From: Rhea pennata
Taxonomy: Eukaryota > Chordata > Aves > Rheiformes > Rheidae
Direction of reading: 5' to 3'
Length of the DNA stretch: 64,000 nucleotides
NCBI RefSeq assembly: GCF_028389875.1
Contig: NC_084667.1
Coordinates: 63,776,570 to 63,840,569, forward strand
Under the pieces are notes generated by a model, which ran no database searches, was not told the origin of the DNA, and saw nothing but the letters and a program-made list of their open reading frames with translations. Numbering within the stretch: the stretch's first letter is position 1; every line of letters starts with the position of its first letter. The translations under genes were made by a program, and so were the position numbers. Positions 1 to 12,700 of the stretch are shown here, piece by piece.

Positions 1-665
1 CAAGACATGCATAGGTGGTATCTTCTAGCATAAGCTGTATGCAGGGGATCAGTAGGCTAGTGGACAGTTTGTGAATTGTTTAGAAAAGAAATAGGTGCTA
101 AGTCACCTAATGCTGTCAGAAGCCATGTTATTCTGTGCCTGCTCAGCAGCAGAAATCAAGAGTTTAGCAGCCTCCAGCAGTCACGTGGAACTGTCAGAAG
201 TTGGACTGGAGTTTTGTATCAATTACAAATCTAGCCATAGGACTATTTCTCAAGAGTGGTTATACTACTGCTCCTTCTGGTATTGTCGGTTCCTACTCAT
301 GAGGGAGTAGTTCTTTTACTGCTTAGAGGTTTTCACAGAATGAAAATATTTTGATTCTTTTTAGTTTAAAAAACAGCAGAAAGTCAGACCAGATTTTGGT
401 CAGTTTTTAGACTGATGCATTTTGAAGAGCAGAGGGAGTCTGTTTGCTGAAATATAAGCAAGTATTACGATAAACTTTGTCTTCAAAGTTTACCTTGCAA
501 CTTTAAGAACTGTAATAAAATTTGTAATGCAGAGTTTATAAAGGATGTGAACATTCACTGGGAAAGCATCTTTTTCACCAATCTCAGAATGAACTTATTG
601 CATATCAGACTTAGAGGTTATATTTCATGTCTCAATTGCTAAATAAAACAACTGTTACATTTCAG
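1..665 (+). other. Upstream intron of the same gene (partial)
   Basis: AT-rich sequence precedes the 666-723 exon and probably belongs to the preceding intron, whose donor lies outside the window. A small plus-strand frame at 95-310 has no family resemblance or splice sites. I could not identify another exon. Confidence 0.45.
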
Positions 666-723
666 ACAGGTGAAAGTTTTTCTGCAGGAAACTTAAATCC
701 CGTGTCCCCACACAAAGATATTG
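666..723 (+). CDS. C14orf39: Penultimate coding exon, probable SIX6OS1 (C14orf39)
   Basis: A 58-base exon lies between an acceptor (TTTCAG ending at 665) and a strong donor (GTAAGT starting at 724). Read from its first base it encodes TGESFSAGNLNPVSPHKDI plus one extra base. That base joins the GA at the start of the next exon to make a glycine codon, so the frame carries cleanly into the terminal exon. Conserved splice sites and phase agreement are the main evidence. An alternative acceptor three bases downstream (CAG at 667-669) would drop one residue. The rest of the gene lies to the left of the window. The assignment comes from remembered resemblance to the serine-rich C-terminal tail of SIX6OS1, a central-element protein of the meiotic synaptonemal complex that binds SYCE1. 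Exon reality is fairly sure; gene identity is moderate. Confidence 0.65.
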
Positions 724-1914
724 GTAAGTTTGAAAGTGAAAAGCACTTGTATATACTAGCTCTCTTCTATTTGTGCTTGTATGACTGACAAACTAATGAT
801 CCTGCTTAACAAGGCAGTCTTGCTTGTCTAAAAGGATATTCAATCATTATATATTGATTTGTGACCTTGTAATTCAGTGATTGTGTACACTTGTATTTTG
901 ACCAGCATAAATCTTTCCCTGCATATCCTGCCCTTCGCACTTGAAATGTACTAGATGTCATGAAAAAAAGAGGTGTGGGAATGAAAGAAATAGGGATTGT
1001 GTTAGGTATGCTTGCAACAAACTCTAGGAGGAGCTGCAAGAGAAAAGAAAATTTAATAGTATCAGAGTTTTGTAAGCTTTCTCATTCATAAAAGCCTTTT
1101 AATGTAAAAAGATATAGTACTTGGTTGCTACTGCTTATGGCTACCAGTTCAGTGCTAGAAGACTACACCTGTTGGGCTTTTTTAGCCCTCAGCTAAAATG
1201 AAAATAGAGTTTTCCATTTTGTTAGAAAAATCTAAAGGGTAAACTGACTTTCACTGATTTAAACCAGTGGAAGTACACAATATAAAAATAGCGGAAGTGA
1301 GAGAGAGGAGAATCAGACCTAATAAACTATATCTTCCACTCATACTAAGCGAGCCGTGCATGTTTACACATTCAGTGTGAAATCCTGGTTTTATTGATAA
1401 GAAAAGTGATTTTTTGGAGGTGCTACACAGGCAAAACTACTTTATTGAAATGGATAAATAGAAGTTTGTGTGCATACATAACTCTTTTAGAGGAAAGTAG
1501 GTGGATTTTGTGTTACTAGATATAAAACACAAGAGGTATAAATGGCTTTTCTGTCTTTACCTTTACTTTTCAAAATATTTCTGTTGTTTGTCACATTGTA
1601 AGTTGATACCTTTGTATGAATTCTTTCACCTCTAAAGAACAAAGACTTCTGCTGCTTAATACTCAAAATATTTCACACAGTGCATTGCCAATAAGTATTG
1701 TTATAAATAATTTATGTACTTCACACTCCTTTCGACATAGCTTCCTAGAAATACCCTCCTTGAAGCACCATTTGCAATGCATAAATAAACACACAACTCT
1801 AGGCTCAACACGATGTAGGCAGTACAACATTATTACAAAAATATACTATGCTGAATGCAGTATTCTTTCAGTAAGATTTAATCTAATAATTAATTCAATG
1901 TGTATTCCATACAG
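724..1914 (+). other. C14orf39: Intron between the last two exons
   Basis: This 1,191-base AT-rich interval runs from the GTAAGT donor at 724 to the TACAG acceptor at 1914. I see no additional exon inside it. Open frames on either strand here are short and have no splice or protein support. Confidence 0.6.
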
Positions 1915-2117
1915 GAAGCTTATTTGGGAAATCAGAAAACGAAGATGCATTTGCCTTTCCCTTCCACTCAGAATCGTCTTCTCATGCATTTGGAGATGGA
2001 AAAGATGACTTTAGTTTTCCATTTGCATTTGGACAGGATCAGAGATCATCGCAGTCTCCTTCCGTGAAAGGTTTTCATTCTTCCTTACAAAATACAAAGC
2101 CATTTACATTCTTTTGA
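1915..2117 (+). CDS. C14orf39: Terminal coding exon, probable SIX6OS1 (C14orf39)
   Basis: The acceptor CAG ends at 1914. The exon contributes GA to a split glycine codon and then 66 codons to a TGA stop at 2115-2117. The peptide begins SLFGKSENEDAFAFPF and ends KPFTFF. Two related acidic and aromatic segments, AFAFPF (about residues 11-16 of the exon) and DFSFPFAFG (about 32-40), suggest a short internal repeat separated by a serine-rich linker. No folded domain is visible, and the tail is probably disordered. In the family, the conserved N-terminal part of SIX6OS1 is thought to make the SYCE1 contact and the tail is poorly understood. A different frame through the same bases (1616-2008) is an artefact that crosses the intron. 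Gene identity was not checked by search. Confidence 0.7.
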
Positions 2118-2473
2118 ATACCTTTGACTTCCTTTTAAATTCTTTTGCTACTTAGCCTTGACAAATGTTTTCAGTTTCTTAAGTTAAAGTACAAAGCATT
2201 TCATCTTCTCTTTTCATTTCATGTAAGAATACATTATTGCAGTTGCTGCAAGAGCATGTATATGTTCATCAAGCACACATGCTTTGAGATGCAGTGTTAT
2301 TTTTCTTATTTATTTTCTAAATATGTTGTTTTCATAAAATATTATGATATGCTCTCCCCAAACTGGCACTTATAAGCAGCAGAAATATCATTTTCAATAG
2401 CATGTAGAGTTAATTGAATATCTGTGAGAGAGCATTTAAACTTGTAGAGGAGTACTTTCAGTCTTTGATATAA

Positions 2474-2479
2474 AATAAA
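2474..2479 (+). terminator. Candidate polyadenylation signal
   Basis: AATAAA lies in an A-rich context about 360 bases after the stop codon of the terminal exon. This is the first canonical hexamer downstream of the stop. Such hexamers are common in AT-rich DNA, so use is not proven. Confidence 0.4.
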
Positions 2480-2602
2480 TAGCTTGTGTGGAAAGTGTTA
2501 GTAAAAGTAACTTCAGTAGTCAAAGCTGAATTTGAGTTAAATACAGTGTTCTTAAATCTGTTAAACTATCTGTTTCACATAGAATATTTATAAAGTTTTT
2601 GA

Positions 2603-2608
2603 AATAAA
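2603..2608 (+). terminator. Second candidate polyadenylation signal
   Basis: A second AATAAA lies about 490 bases after the stop, followed by T-rich sequence that could act as a downstream element. It is an alternative or distal 3' end for the same transcript. Confidence 0.35.
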
Positions 2609-5250
2609 CATTTTTACTAATTTTATGTAAGGTTCTGTTAATGTCTGAAGTGAAATAATGTTGTAGCTACAATACTTGACATTCCAACTTCTGTTTTTTA
2701 AACTGAAACACTGAAAGCAAGGGAAAGTAAGGTAAGGTAAGAAAAAGTTCCACTTTTTCTAATATCTTTTGAAAAAAAAAAACACCAAAACAATCAGTGT
2801 CCAATGTCAAAATGTAATCAGTACAGGTATATCCATCAGTTCTCCACAAATGGCTTTCCTTCTGGAATGGCTGGCTGTGAAGACATCACAGTTATTCCAC
2901 AAGGAATGCTGTCTGTTCTGAGCCATCCACCATACCATACACTGTGAATTTTTCAAAACCATCTTCCCCAAAACCAGCAGTTTCAGAGTTACGGCTTTTA
3001 AAGGAGATACTGGGTCATTTTTGAGTTAATCTTTTCTGTTACATGTGAAACACAGATTATTAATTTTTGAAAGTCTTTTTGAAGTTCATAAGGGAAGTCT
3101 GTTTCTCAGTCACTTACCATAAAGAGGATTTACCCTTGACAGCAGGCAAGCAAGATACTTAAAAGTAAGCAGAGCAAGTAAAGGGAAGACCACATCACTC
3201 ACCAAACTTCACAAAAAATGTTGCAAGTACATAAAATAGACACAGGGGCACTTGAAGTGAGCGGAACAGGCTGATGATAAACATCCTACTGCTATAGTCT
3301 GCAGAGCCTGCCAATGAACTGTCAACAGAGTTCTAAGAGGAGTAGAGTCTCCTTTCCCTTTGCTGACCTGCAAAGTCCTAAGTGACCGAGAGCTCAGTTA
3401 TCTATGTGACAACTTCTCCTTATCTGCCAAACCCCTATATGCCTTAGGACCATCTTTATGCAGCCCAGCTTCTCCTTAAGTTCTTGTGTCTAGAGAATGG
3501 TAAAAGTTGGGTATTTTTGAAGGATTCTGAAGAAGGATTCAGGAAAACTAATGAAAGCACTGCTGAGATCCAGAATAAGTGGGACACACGGATTTGGTGG
3601 ACTTTATTTATCTGTTCATCTATCTACTGCATACCTGGACATCTGAACACTTAAGCTCTAGGAAAATTTGAGAGCTGACTTAAGCTTTTTAGGGTAGTGT
3701 TTTAGGGTATGCTACTGACAGATATTCTTCTTAGATAATTTAGGATGCTAGAAAGTGCAATTTTATTAGCTTAGTTATTCCGTAACTGAACCTCCATTTC
3801 CTGTCATCTGATGATTTGTGTCATTCTTGTCTCTGACCTTTATAGTCCAGTAGTCAAGGCTGCTGCTGGAATAGGAGAAACCATAGTCCAAGATCTTGCT
3901 GGATGATCACATACACAAATTGGATAGCTTGATTAATAACAACAAAGAAAAAACTACCACAGAAGTGGCAACTGCCCAGTGTTTGGGATAATTTTCTGAG
4001 ATGTGAGAGATGTTTGTGCTGTAACATATGGTCAGGAGAAGTGGCTTTTAAACACTCACTGAGCTAATTTATTGGTATCTGCCAAATTCTGCCTTAAAAT
4101 GATTCTTTCTTATAATGCCTATAAAATCAATAGCAGTTATGTTGTTGGATTGCTGAGACTAAAACTCATCACAATGACCAATTATGTTTTGTTCTGTCCT
4201 TTACATACACGCTTGACTATGTCCGTCTCCTGTCTGAAAGTGTAAGCAGAGATTCTCTTGTCAACGTAGCTGTGGTTGTTTGAGAAAGAAGTGCTATTTT
4301 TTTCGCTACCACTTGTTTGACATTATTGCCCCCTTGGTGCAGATATGGTAAATGGATCGTGTGCTGCTTTCTCATTCCTCAGTGGAGGATCTTGATTTGT
4401 ATCACAGCTGAAAGTGTGGAAAGCTAACTCAGCTGACGCTAGACTCCAGTGGATGAGAAACAGGTAGCACATGCATACTGCAACTTAGCTAGAGACCATA
4501 ACCTCCAGCAAAGTGATAGCAACGGGCAGCTGGGGAGCTATAATCTTTTAAAAGCAGTGCAGCTGTCTTCAAAGTGATAATATGGTTATACTTTATACTT
4601 GAACTGTAAACCCTTGGGGTGGGGGGGGATTGTCTTTTTGTTCTATCCCTGCATTGTACCTAGTAAAACAGTGTTCAGGTTCCTAACTCACTGATGAGCT
4701 AATAAAAAAAAATATCCCTGTTCTAAATAAGCAGAGCAGGAATTTGACTTCGAATCTCCTTTGAATTTTATATAAGTATCCTAATCAGAAGACAGATGTT
4801 TATTCAGGACCCTGCTATCTTTATTGATCCATCTTATTTTTTAATGGCATTTTTGACTGGATATTGTTTCACCTAAAAGGTCCTTATAAGAGCTAGCATA
4901 ATGTCCAGTATTATAGAAGGCTATGGATCAGTACTGGTTACATGTACTAGACAATCAGAATGGTAGGGAATATCATGATATTTGGATACAGTGGCTGTTT
5001 AAATTTGTTGAGTGCCATTCAACCTGCTGCTGCCAGGAGGAAGACACTGATGCCTCAGGTATCTTTGTCCCAGAGTAATAATACCTATACTGGAATGTCA
5101 TTTGTCTGATCAGAAAAAACAGAAACAGCATTGCTCCATGTTTGCTTTACTTATCCTATTTGTTATGCTCTTGTTCCTATTTGTTCCTACTTTATCCTAT
5201 TTGGTTGTAGGATATTTCCATTTACAAGGTACTACTTTTTATCCTACAGT

Positions 5251-5274
5251 AAAAAAAAAAAAAAAAAAAAAAAA
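5251..5274 (+). repeat. Poly-A tract (A24)
   Basis: Twenty-four consecutive A residues. No polyadenylation hexamer sits just upstream, so this is better read as a simple repeat than as a retroposed tail. The neighbouring 5150-5215 interval has an imperfect TTCCTATTTG-like repetition. Confidence 0.9.
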
Positions 5275-6559
5275 GTATGACAAAGATGTTAAGAAGAATA
5301 ACCCCACTATCCTCCAATAATTATTCTTCCACAAAGAGCTCTTTAGCTGTGTAGCATTTTTCAGTTAAAAGCACCATAATAGTGGGAATTTCATTATTAT
5401 TTGTAAGGTATTATTTCTATAACTATTTACACAGGACCCTATCAACTATTTTCAACTGTTAATTTTACTGATATACAAATATAAATTATGCTTATAAACA
5501 GTCTAGTCTAACAAATAAACAACAGATGGGTAGATTTGAGACAAAAAATAATTTAAAAGCTAGCAGGCAAAGACTACTGGAATGATTTCCAGCACTTGTG
5601 GGATATAGCATTTATTTTAATGTAATCCTGTTTTACTGCTGCATGCAACACCTTTGATGAAAAAATAGATAATCACCAAACTGTTTTCACTGAAAAATCA
5701 AGTTTCTCAGTTTAGAGCAATTTGTTCGTTTTCTGTAACTTCCTGGCTAAGTCTATCAATATCAAACACGTACACACCTTAACATTTTGTAGGAGAATTT
5801 TTATTCTACTGTTATAAATAACCCTTAAAGTGATAAAAACTCAATTTTACATCAGAAAAAAAGTTCAGTGAGTATCATAGTGTTAAAATTGGTTCTTTAC
5901 CATATTCATTTTTCAATGATGCCATCATGTGAAAAAAATGTATACGTAAGGTCACACGGTACACTCATTTCACTTGACTAGTCACTCATTTTATATGTAA
6001 CATAGCCAGAGCAACCAGAATTTTGGGTTGGAAGAAGTGCAGTGATGCAATTGTTATGAAATTGAGTTACAACACACAGCATTGATTGGAGAACGGTGAA
6101 TGTAAGTAGTGGGTCTATTTTTAGCTATTCATTAAGATTAACTATAGGATGAAAAAAATAACACCTAGAGCTTTAAAAATCAAACAGTTAATTAAAACTG
6201 TGGTTTCAGTTGCAGCTGTTTACAGCCTGAGTTGCAGTCTTTCCACACAGTCCAAAAAATTTCTGTACTGAACTCCATGAAAATTCTGTACATGAGTTCC
6301 TGGCAAATTTGGGCCCTATGTAAAGATGCATCTTTGTTTCATTTCTTATTTCAAGATTATGAACTTAATTAAAACTTCACATTGGAAGTAAAGTGGCAGC
6401 CTAAATATGTATGGGTAAATGCAAACTTTGGGGTAGTGGTAGAAGAATCATTGCACCATAAGAAAACAATCTTATACTACAGCATTAATACGCTTAAGCA
6501 TTTCAAGGAAATAAGCTTTAAGTGCTACTTATTGTAACAGATTGGAATGTGTAGACTTA

Positions 6560-6780
6560 CAGTATTAGAGGTAGTAATCTCCCCACTGCAAGGCTGATTG
6601 CATGGGTAGCAAGAGTTGGTTAATCCTTTTCGGCCAATGGCATAAAACAAGGATTAGTTTTTCATTTACTGCAGCTGAGTGGGTCATTAGGCTCCAAAGA
6701 CACTAATGAGCCTGAACAGGCCACTAGATTCTGGTTTCACAGTTGTGGGCTAAACTGAAAGGAGATGACTTTGGTTTTTA
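6560..6780. promoter_or_regulatory. Candidate non-coding regulatory patch
   Basis: This patch has two bicoid-class (K50 homeodomain) motifs in opposite orientation, TAATCC at 6621-6626 and GGATTA at 6651-6656. They flank a CCAAT box at 6634-6638, with an E-box CAGCTG at 6672-6677. OTX, PITX and some SIX-network factors use K50-type sites. The hexamers are common by chance, so only their arrangement is suggestive. Confidence 0.25.
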
Positions 6781-9700
6781 ATAATTTAAAATGTGATGTT
6801 TCAGTGATCTTCTTCCTGAAAAAAAATGAGTGAAAGCTGTAGCTATGGATTACAAACCTGGAATACTTACTTTTTCTCTTGGAATTTGAGTTGTTGCCAG
6901 ATTAGTTGCGTTATAGGCTGAATGGCTCATTTAGAAATATCTCTGTTGCCTTGCTTTTATGTTCTGCTCTTGATGTCTCCAGAGTTGACACAAGTCACAT
7001 GCAATCAAGTCTATGCTCCTGGTGGACAGGCACTGTCCTAATATTCTCTGACTCACACCCAGGTTGTTTGCAGCTCAGCAGTTCTGCTTCCAGACACATC
7101 ACTTCGTGTTCTGATGCTAACATCTTGCCAAGAAATTGCCTCTTGGCACGTTGTTGCATGAATCCTGTACCTTGCTTGATTTGATGTGAAGACGATGCTC
7201 TTTTTAGCACTTGTAACACATCACCTTTGAGAAGGTAAGTTCTTCTTCCCACCTTGCCGTGTCCCAGCTTTTCTTCTTTTCAGTAATCAACTGTATTCAC
7301 TAATAATAATATACAACTTTTATATAATTTCAGATTACAGATGCTACTCAAAGGGTATAAAAGAAAATATCAAAAGATGGACAATTCAATGTTAAAAATA
7401 TTTAAACATATACAACAGGCAAATAATTTGATTGTTATGATTCTCTAGGAGAACTAACATCAAATTTTAATAACATAAACTTTATTTTCCATGTTGTTTC
7501 ACAATCCCCAAAATTATTTCACAGCACACTATATTCCATAAGCCTTTGAGGTTAGGGTTACAGAAAATCAAGGAAAGAAGCCTAGGGTTAAGTGATAAAA
7601 GTTCTGGCTAGCAGGGAACCAGATGTTGTGACTGGTGGGAAGCTTGGTAGCTGACAATCTGTTTGGAATCTCAGTTTGGAGGTTGCAGTTCTTCTCTTCT
7701 CTCTCCTGCTGGAGTAGGACTGCCTTGAGCTAACTGTGGGCTCTTGCTGCTTTTTCTCTTTCTCTTGAGGCACATGTTTGGCTAGTTGTACTATTTCCAC
7801 AAAATGCGTGACGCTGTGATCAGTGATACTGATTACTAACACAGCTGCAGAGAGCTCATGTCCAGAAGCTATGGGTATCAGTAGAAGTGATTAAAAAAAT
7901 GTTTCTTACAGTTATCTACAAAATCCCTTGTAATAATATTTCAGGGAGGTTCCAAGCCTTTGAAGTATTCTAGCTATTACCCAAAGCAGGACCAGTGTGT
8001 ACCACAATTTCAAATCATGCAATGTGGGTTGACAAATGTCACCTGAAACAGTATATGCTTCAGAATGATTTTGCCTTGGGAATCCTATCCTAAACACTTG
8101 ACCAGTCATGTTTCTTATTGACACTTACACTGAAGGAGTTATTGTATGCAGCTGCCTATTTCTATTTCTCCCTCACAGCTGGAAGAGGCTCTCAAAAATA
8201 TTCCAATTTACTACCAATGCCATCTTAGACAGGAAAATGTTAAGCTAAGGCCCTGACCATCTATGCTCATTGCACATCGCGTTGCTTGCCACTGCTGTTG
8301 TTTTGTAAGAGGAGAGATGTAGAACATGGCTTCTTAGACCTTTTCTAGCTCCAGAATATTGCATTTTCTGCTAAGTGTTGTGTTTGTCCTTCTGTGCAGG
8401 GTTCAGAATTCCTGTACCACTGTGAACTAATACTTATGAATCATCATCAGAGGCCAAAGAACTGTAGGGTTTTGGTAAAAGAGATGTAAAAAACAGATTA
8501 TGCTGAGAATTTCAACACTGAACTTCAGAGCTGCTTTTAAATCCAAGTTGGTCATCCATTCCAAAACATTAAAAGAAGCTGATTCTAAGAAGCAGGTCAT
8601 TACTTCATGTAAACTTCTACTTTTCTTTGGATTGTGCTCTTACCAGGCTTCACAAAATAGACAGATTTTTTTGCTAGCACAAACATTCTGATTGCAAAGA
8701 CTGTGTTGGATAGTTTTTCTATTTTAATCTAACTTCAAATAACTAAAAGCTATGAAAGTGTCTCTACATTTTCTAGGGTTGGGGGGTTTTGCTCTTCTTG
8801 CTGCATAAGCTAGTAATTCTAGTTTGCTAGCTGCAAATTAATGTAGAATAGTAGTGATTAAAATTTTAATTACCAAATGCCTAATGTCATATGTGATAAG
8901 AATGTAGTGTCATCACTCATTCTAGATAGAGCTGTATCAAAATTACAAATTGTAGTGACATTGTTTTTTAAGAATTGTTAAAAAAAAAAAAAAAGCCAAT
9001 AATTTAATGGATGTGAGGGATTAATTGTTCACACTGCTCTTTGAAGTAATCCTGAGACATTCTTGGCACACACCAATAGGACACTTGAACAACCTGTCTT
9101 GTGTTGCATTGAAATTATGGATCTGTTGCAGGTAATTATATGGCCACACTATCATAGTAATTGAGACTGAGATTTGCACAATCCTCAATAACATAATGAG
9201 GAACTGAGTTTGGGATTGGACTGTTGAAGGTCCTGCAGGAATCCCCAGCAAGCAGGAATGTCAGCTCTGATCTTCTGTTCAGTCTGTTGCTACTGCTTGT
9301 ACCACTGGACCATCTATGGGTATGTAAAGGACATTTGTTTGCATAGCTGTCAATAGTAATAGTCCCAAGGGCTAGACACCCATGCAGAAGATTGAGATGA
9401 TTAATGGTAGGCAAGAGCTTTTTGTGCTAGCATCAGTGGACCATTAGAGTGTCTTTTTTTGAGAAATCAGAAACATTGGAATGATCAGATACAGATCAGC
9501 TACCTTAATAGTTAAAAGTGTCTGTGAATTCACTTTAAGTTGCATGGACTGCTTCTATCATTATAATAACCAGGATTTGCTGTGATGTGGTAGATTCATG
9601 CATACCTTCTGCTCACATCCCTGTGTGATTTTGGAGAAAGAGGAAGGCATAGCTGTTCTAAAACAGAAGAATTCCTATGTTGCCAAAATTGCTTCAGTGT

Positions 9701-12700
9701 TATTTTGGCACTTGGAGAGTGTCATCTCCATGATGCAAAGCAAGTGCCAAGGGTTGAGGCACAAGTCTTTTTCAGTGTGTAAACTACCCTTTCACAGCAG
9801 CGCAAGGCTGGCAGCATTATGCTCCACTTTGCAGGTTTATAGCAGCAAGCTCACATATTGTAGTGTCAATATTTTAATACAGAACATTTTACATCACAAA
9901 ATGGAGAAAGAGGGATGCTCCAGTGAATCCTACATGTATTTCAGTTCCCTTTGTTGAGTTTTATTGGAGCTGACACTACTGGAATAAAGTAGGTTGTCAA
10001 AGGCTGGGCAGAGCGCTTTTATCATTTCCAAGTATTGGCATAAAGCAAAATAATGATTTGGATTTCTGTTTTCTGTCTTTTGTGGCTTACATTGTCAGTT
10101 ATGGTGATGTTTTTGACAAGGGAGTGCTGCTGGGTTAGTGATTTCTTCCAGAGCTTCAGAAATAGTTAAGTTATCTGTTACTACCATCATATCAGGACTG
10201 ACAGTTGATGGTCAGTGCTTATACATTGTCTTTGTAAATTACAAAACGAATTTAGGATCAGCAAATGTCTCTCTCCTGCTTTTGGAGCTCAGCAACCTGT
10301 TGTCATGTATTTGTAATTCAGGCTTGGTAACATTCTTAGTACTTGCTAAGTTGTGCACAACAACTTCAGAATATAATTTTTGCAGTAATAAATCAAGGAA
10401 GATGAAAATGTAATTCTCATCATTTCTTTTGAAAACTTCTTGTGTTCTGGAAATATTTATTACCTTTGCAAGTTCCTGAGTGGAAGAAAGTATTTCCATC
10501 TCACAAAAGACAAAACTGAAGTAGCAAGAGTATGGTTGAAAATGTTAGTACAGTTTCCCGATATTAAACAACAAAATCAATTTTTAGGCACCTAACAAAA
10601 TAAGCAGCTACTCAGTTCTAAGAAATGCACTACAAATTTTGGTGCTGAAGTATGGATGTATGTATTTAGCTGTAAATATTCATTTTGGAAATGCTGGTTT
10701 AAATGTCTTGCTAACTTCACTCACCAACTATCAGCATTTTCTTTATGCTTATCTTTTTCACACAGAAGATAATAGATGTTAGATAATAAATGTCAGCATA
10801 TCACTTACTGGCGTATCTATCAACTCTCACAAACTAAAAAAATTTGGAGGGAAGATTGTTCAAAAAAACCCTTTCCGGTTAATAGTGGGTTATTTATGTG
10901 ATTTATGGATGATAATGGAGAACGAATGTGTGCTTCTATTGGCTATTTATTATATATTACAGTTCAGTGACTAATGCTATTGTAGTTTTATAACAATGAT
11001 CCATACAGTTAACCTTTAACTATACCTCTAAGTGAAACACTAATCCTTATAACTAGGTTAACTGTATCTTTGAGAGTTTTAGCATGAATATGGTTTAATT
11101 AATGCACCAGAATTAAAAAAAAAAAAAAGTTTATAGAGAAAGGCAAAGTCGAAATATAGAAGTCATATAATTAACTCTCCACTCACGTGACTAAATGGTA
11201 ATTAGGTATCAAAACATAACTGCATTACGCTGTAATTGCTATGTAGCTATATGGAGCTACACAGCATAACTAGTGCTGATGTCAGTATCAGCAAAAGAAA
11301 ACACTAAGCACTGCTAAGTATTTTGATAATATTGCTGAGATTTCAGGAAGTTTTGCTCAGTCAGCTACTCCTAAATAAAAAGTAGGTTGCCTTTCTTACT
11401 CAGTGTGTATGAGAATTGGATAAACTTGGTGTAAACATTCCTAGCTGGGAAAACATCACTGAGGTTACGACAGGAGACTCAAAGGATTAATTTGAGAGCA
11501 GTCCTTCCCATTCTCCATTAAACAGTAAAGGCAAACATGCATCTGGATTTCTTTGTAGTTATAGCTAGGAGACCTATGTAGCAATTATCATTTACATTAC
11601 AGGAGTGCTCACAGGATGCAGCTTTATTTAACACTGCATTGTGTTAGGCACAACGAAAAACAGTCCAGACCTTATAGGTTTTACAATTTAAATAGGCTGG
11701 GCAGATACTGATAGGTTGGTCATAAAATGCTGAGTGCTTCCCACAAGTGCTGGGGTTTCCAGCGATGCCAGTGAGAGTTAAAGTTGCATAGGACCTCTCA
11801 ATACCAGTCAGTTGGCTCTGTCAAGCCTGTAGTACTCACTATAAAGAAAGCAACAACTGAAAAAAAAATAAAAAGAGAATAAATATTTTTCTCTGCTAGT
11901 TTCATAACATGCAATAGGAAAAATGCCTTAAAAGAAATATTTGTGATTTGAAAATTGTGATGGCTGCAATTAAGACAGAATTCTTCTTCCTGGCCAGATT
12001 TTATTAGGATGTCTTGGAAATGCATCATGCACCAAATTCAAACTGGGACATTTCCACTAGATCAATGTTACTGACAAGCTGTGCTCTGAGCAGAGTTGTC
12101 ATCAAGAACTTAAGCTGGAAGAAATTTATAAAACCTGAAAAACAACAGCTTTCAAAGTGTTGAATGTCCTTTCAAGTGTATGTCAGTCTAGAAAGATGAT
12201 GAAAGAATAAATCTGATAAGGGAAAGAGAGACAAATAGCAAGATGAAAAATGTCACGGAGAAAAGCTTTGGTATCAAAGACAGACTGACAATTAGTGCCA
12301 CAGATATGACACACTTTTTCCTTGTTATCTACAGACTGTGTGTAAGACTCTGTGTAGGATTAGCCAGGGCCTGCACACTCCAGTGCTTCCAGAAGCAGAT
12401 TCAGGAACAGTAAGGTAGATCCTTGGCATAAATGCATATAGCTCAGCATTTAGCCTGATTTATTATATCACACTGGTGCAACAGCAGTCCATATGCAAGC
12501 CAGTGTAAGTCAGCATAAAGACACTGCAGTCAACGGCATTTTAGCAGGTAAATAGCCTGGGAATCAGGCTGTATTTTTCTTACAGTAAGTACCATCTCTA
12601 TTGGGGTTATTTTTATTGTCATTACTGGAGGCAGAACTACAGCTTCTGGCAGCTGTTGCGGGAGGTGAAAAGAAGGCCATCCATATGGCTGTGCAAATTG

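Larger units (their letters stand above)
2118..2640 (+). other. Probable 3' UTR of the SIX6OS1-like gene
   Basis: AT-rich sequence follows the TGA stop. It carries canonical polyadenylation hexamers at 2474-2479 and 2603-2608, about 360 and 490 bases after the stop. Either could end the transcript, and the exact end cannot be read from sequence alone. The absence of another acceptor with an open frame just downstream supports this being the last exon. Confidence 0.5.

Noticed and set aside
1616-2008. 130-codon plus-strand frame overlapping the terminal exon
   Set aside because: It crosses the splice acceptor at 1914 and uses a different frame from the one that joins the upstream exon in phase.
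6021-6050. TTTGGGTTGGAAG as a CR1 3' tail
   Set aside because: Only about a dozen bases resemble the CR1 end, and the terminal ATTCTATG-type repeats are absent.
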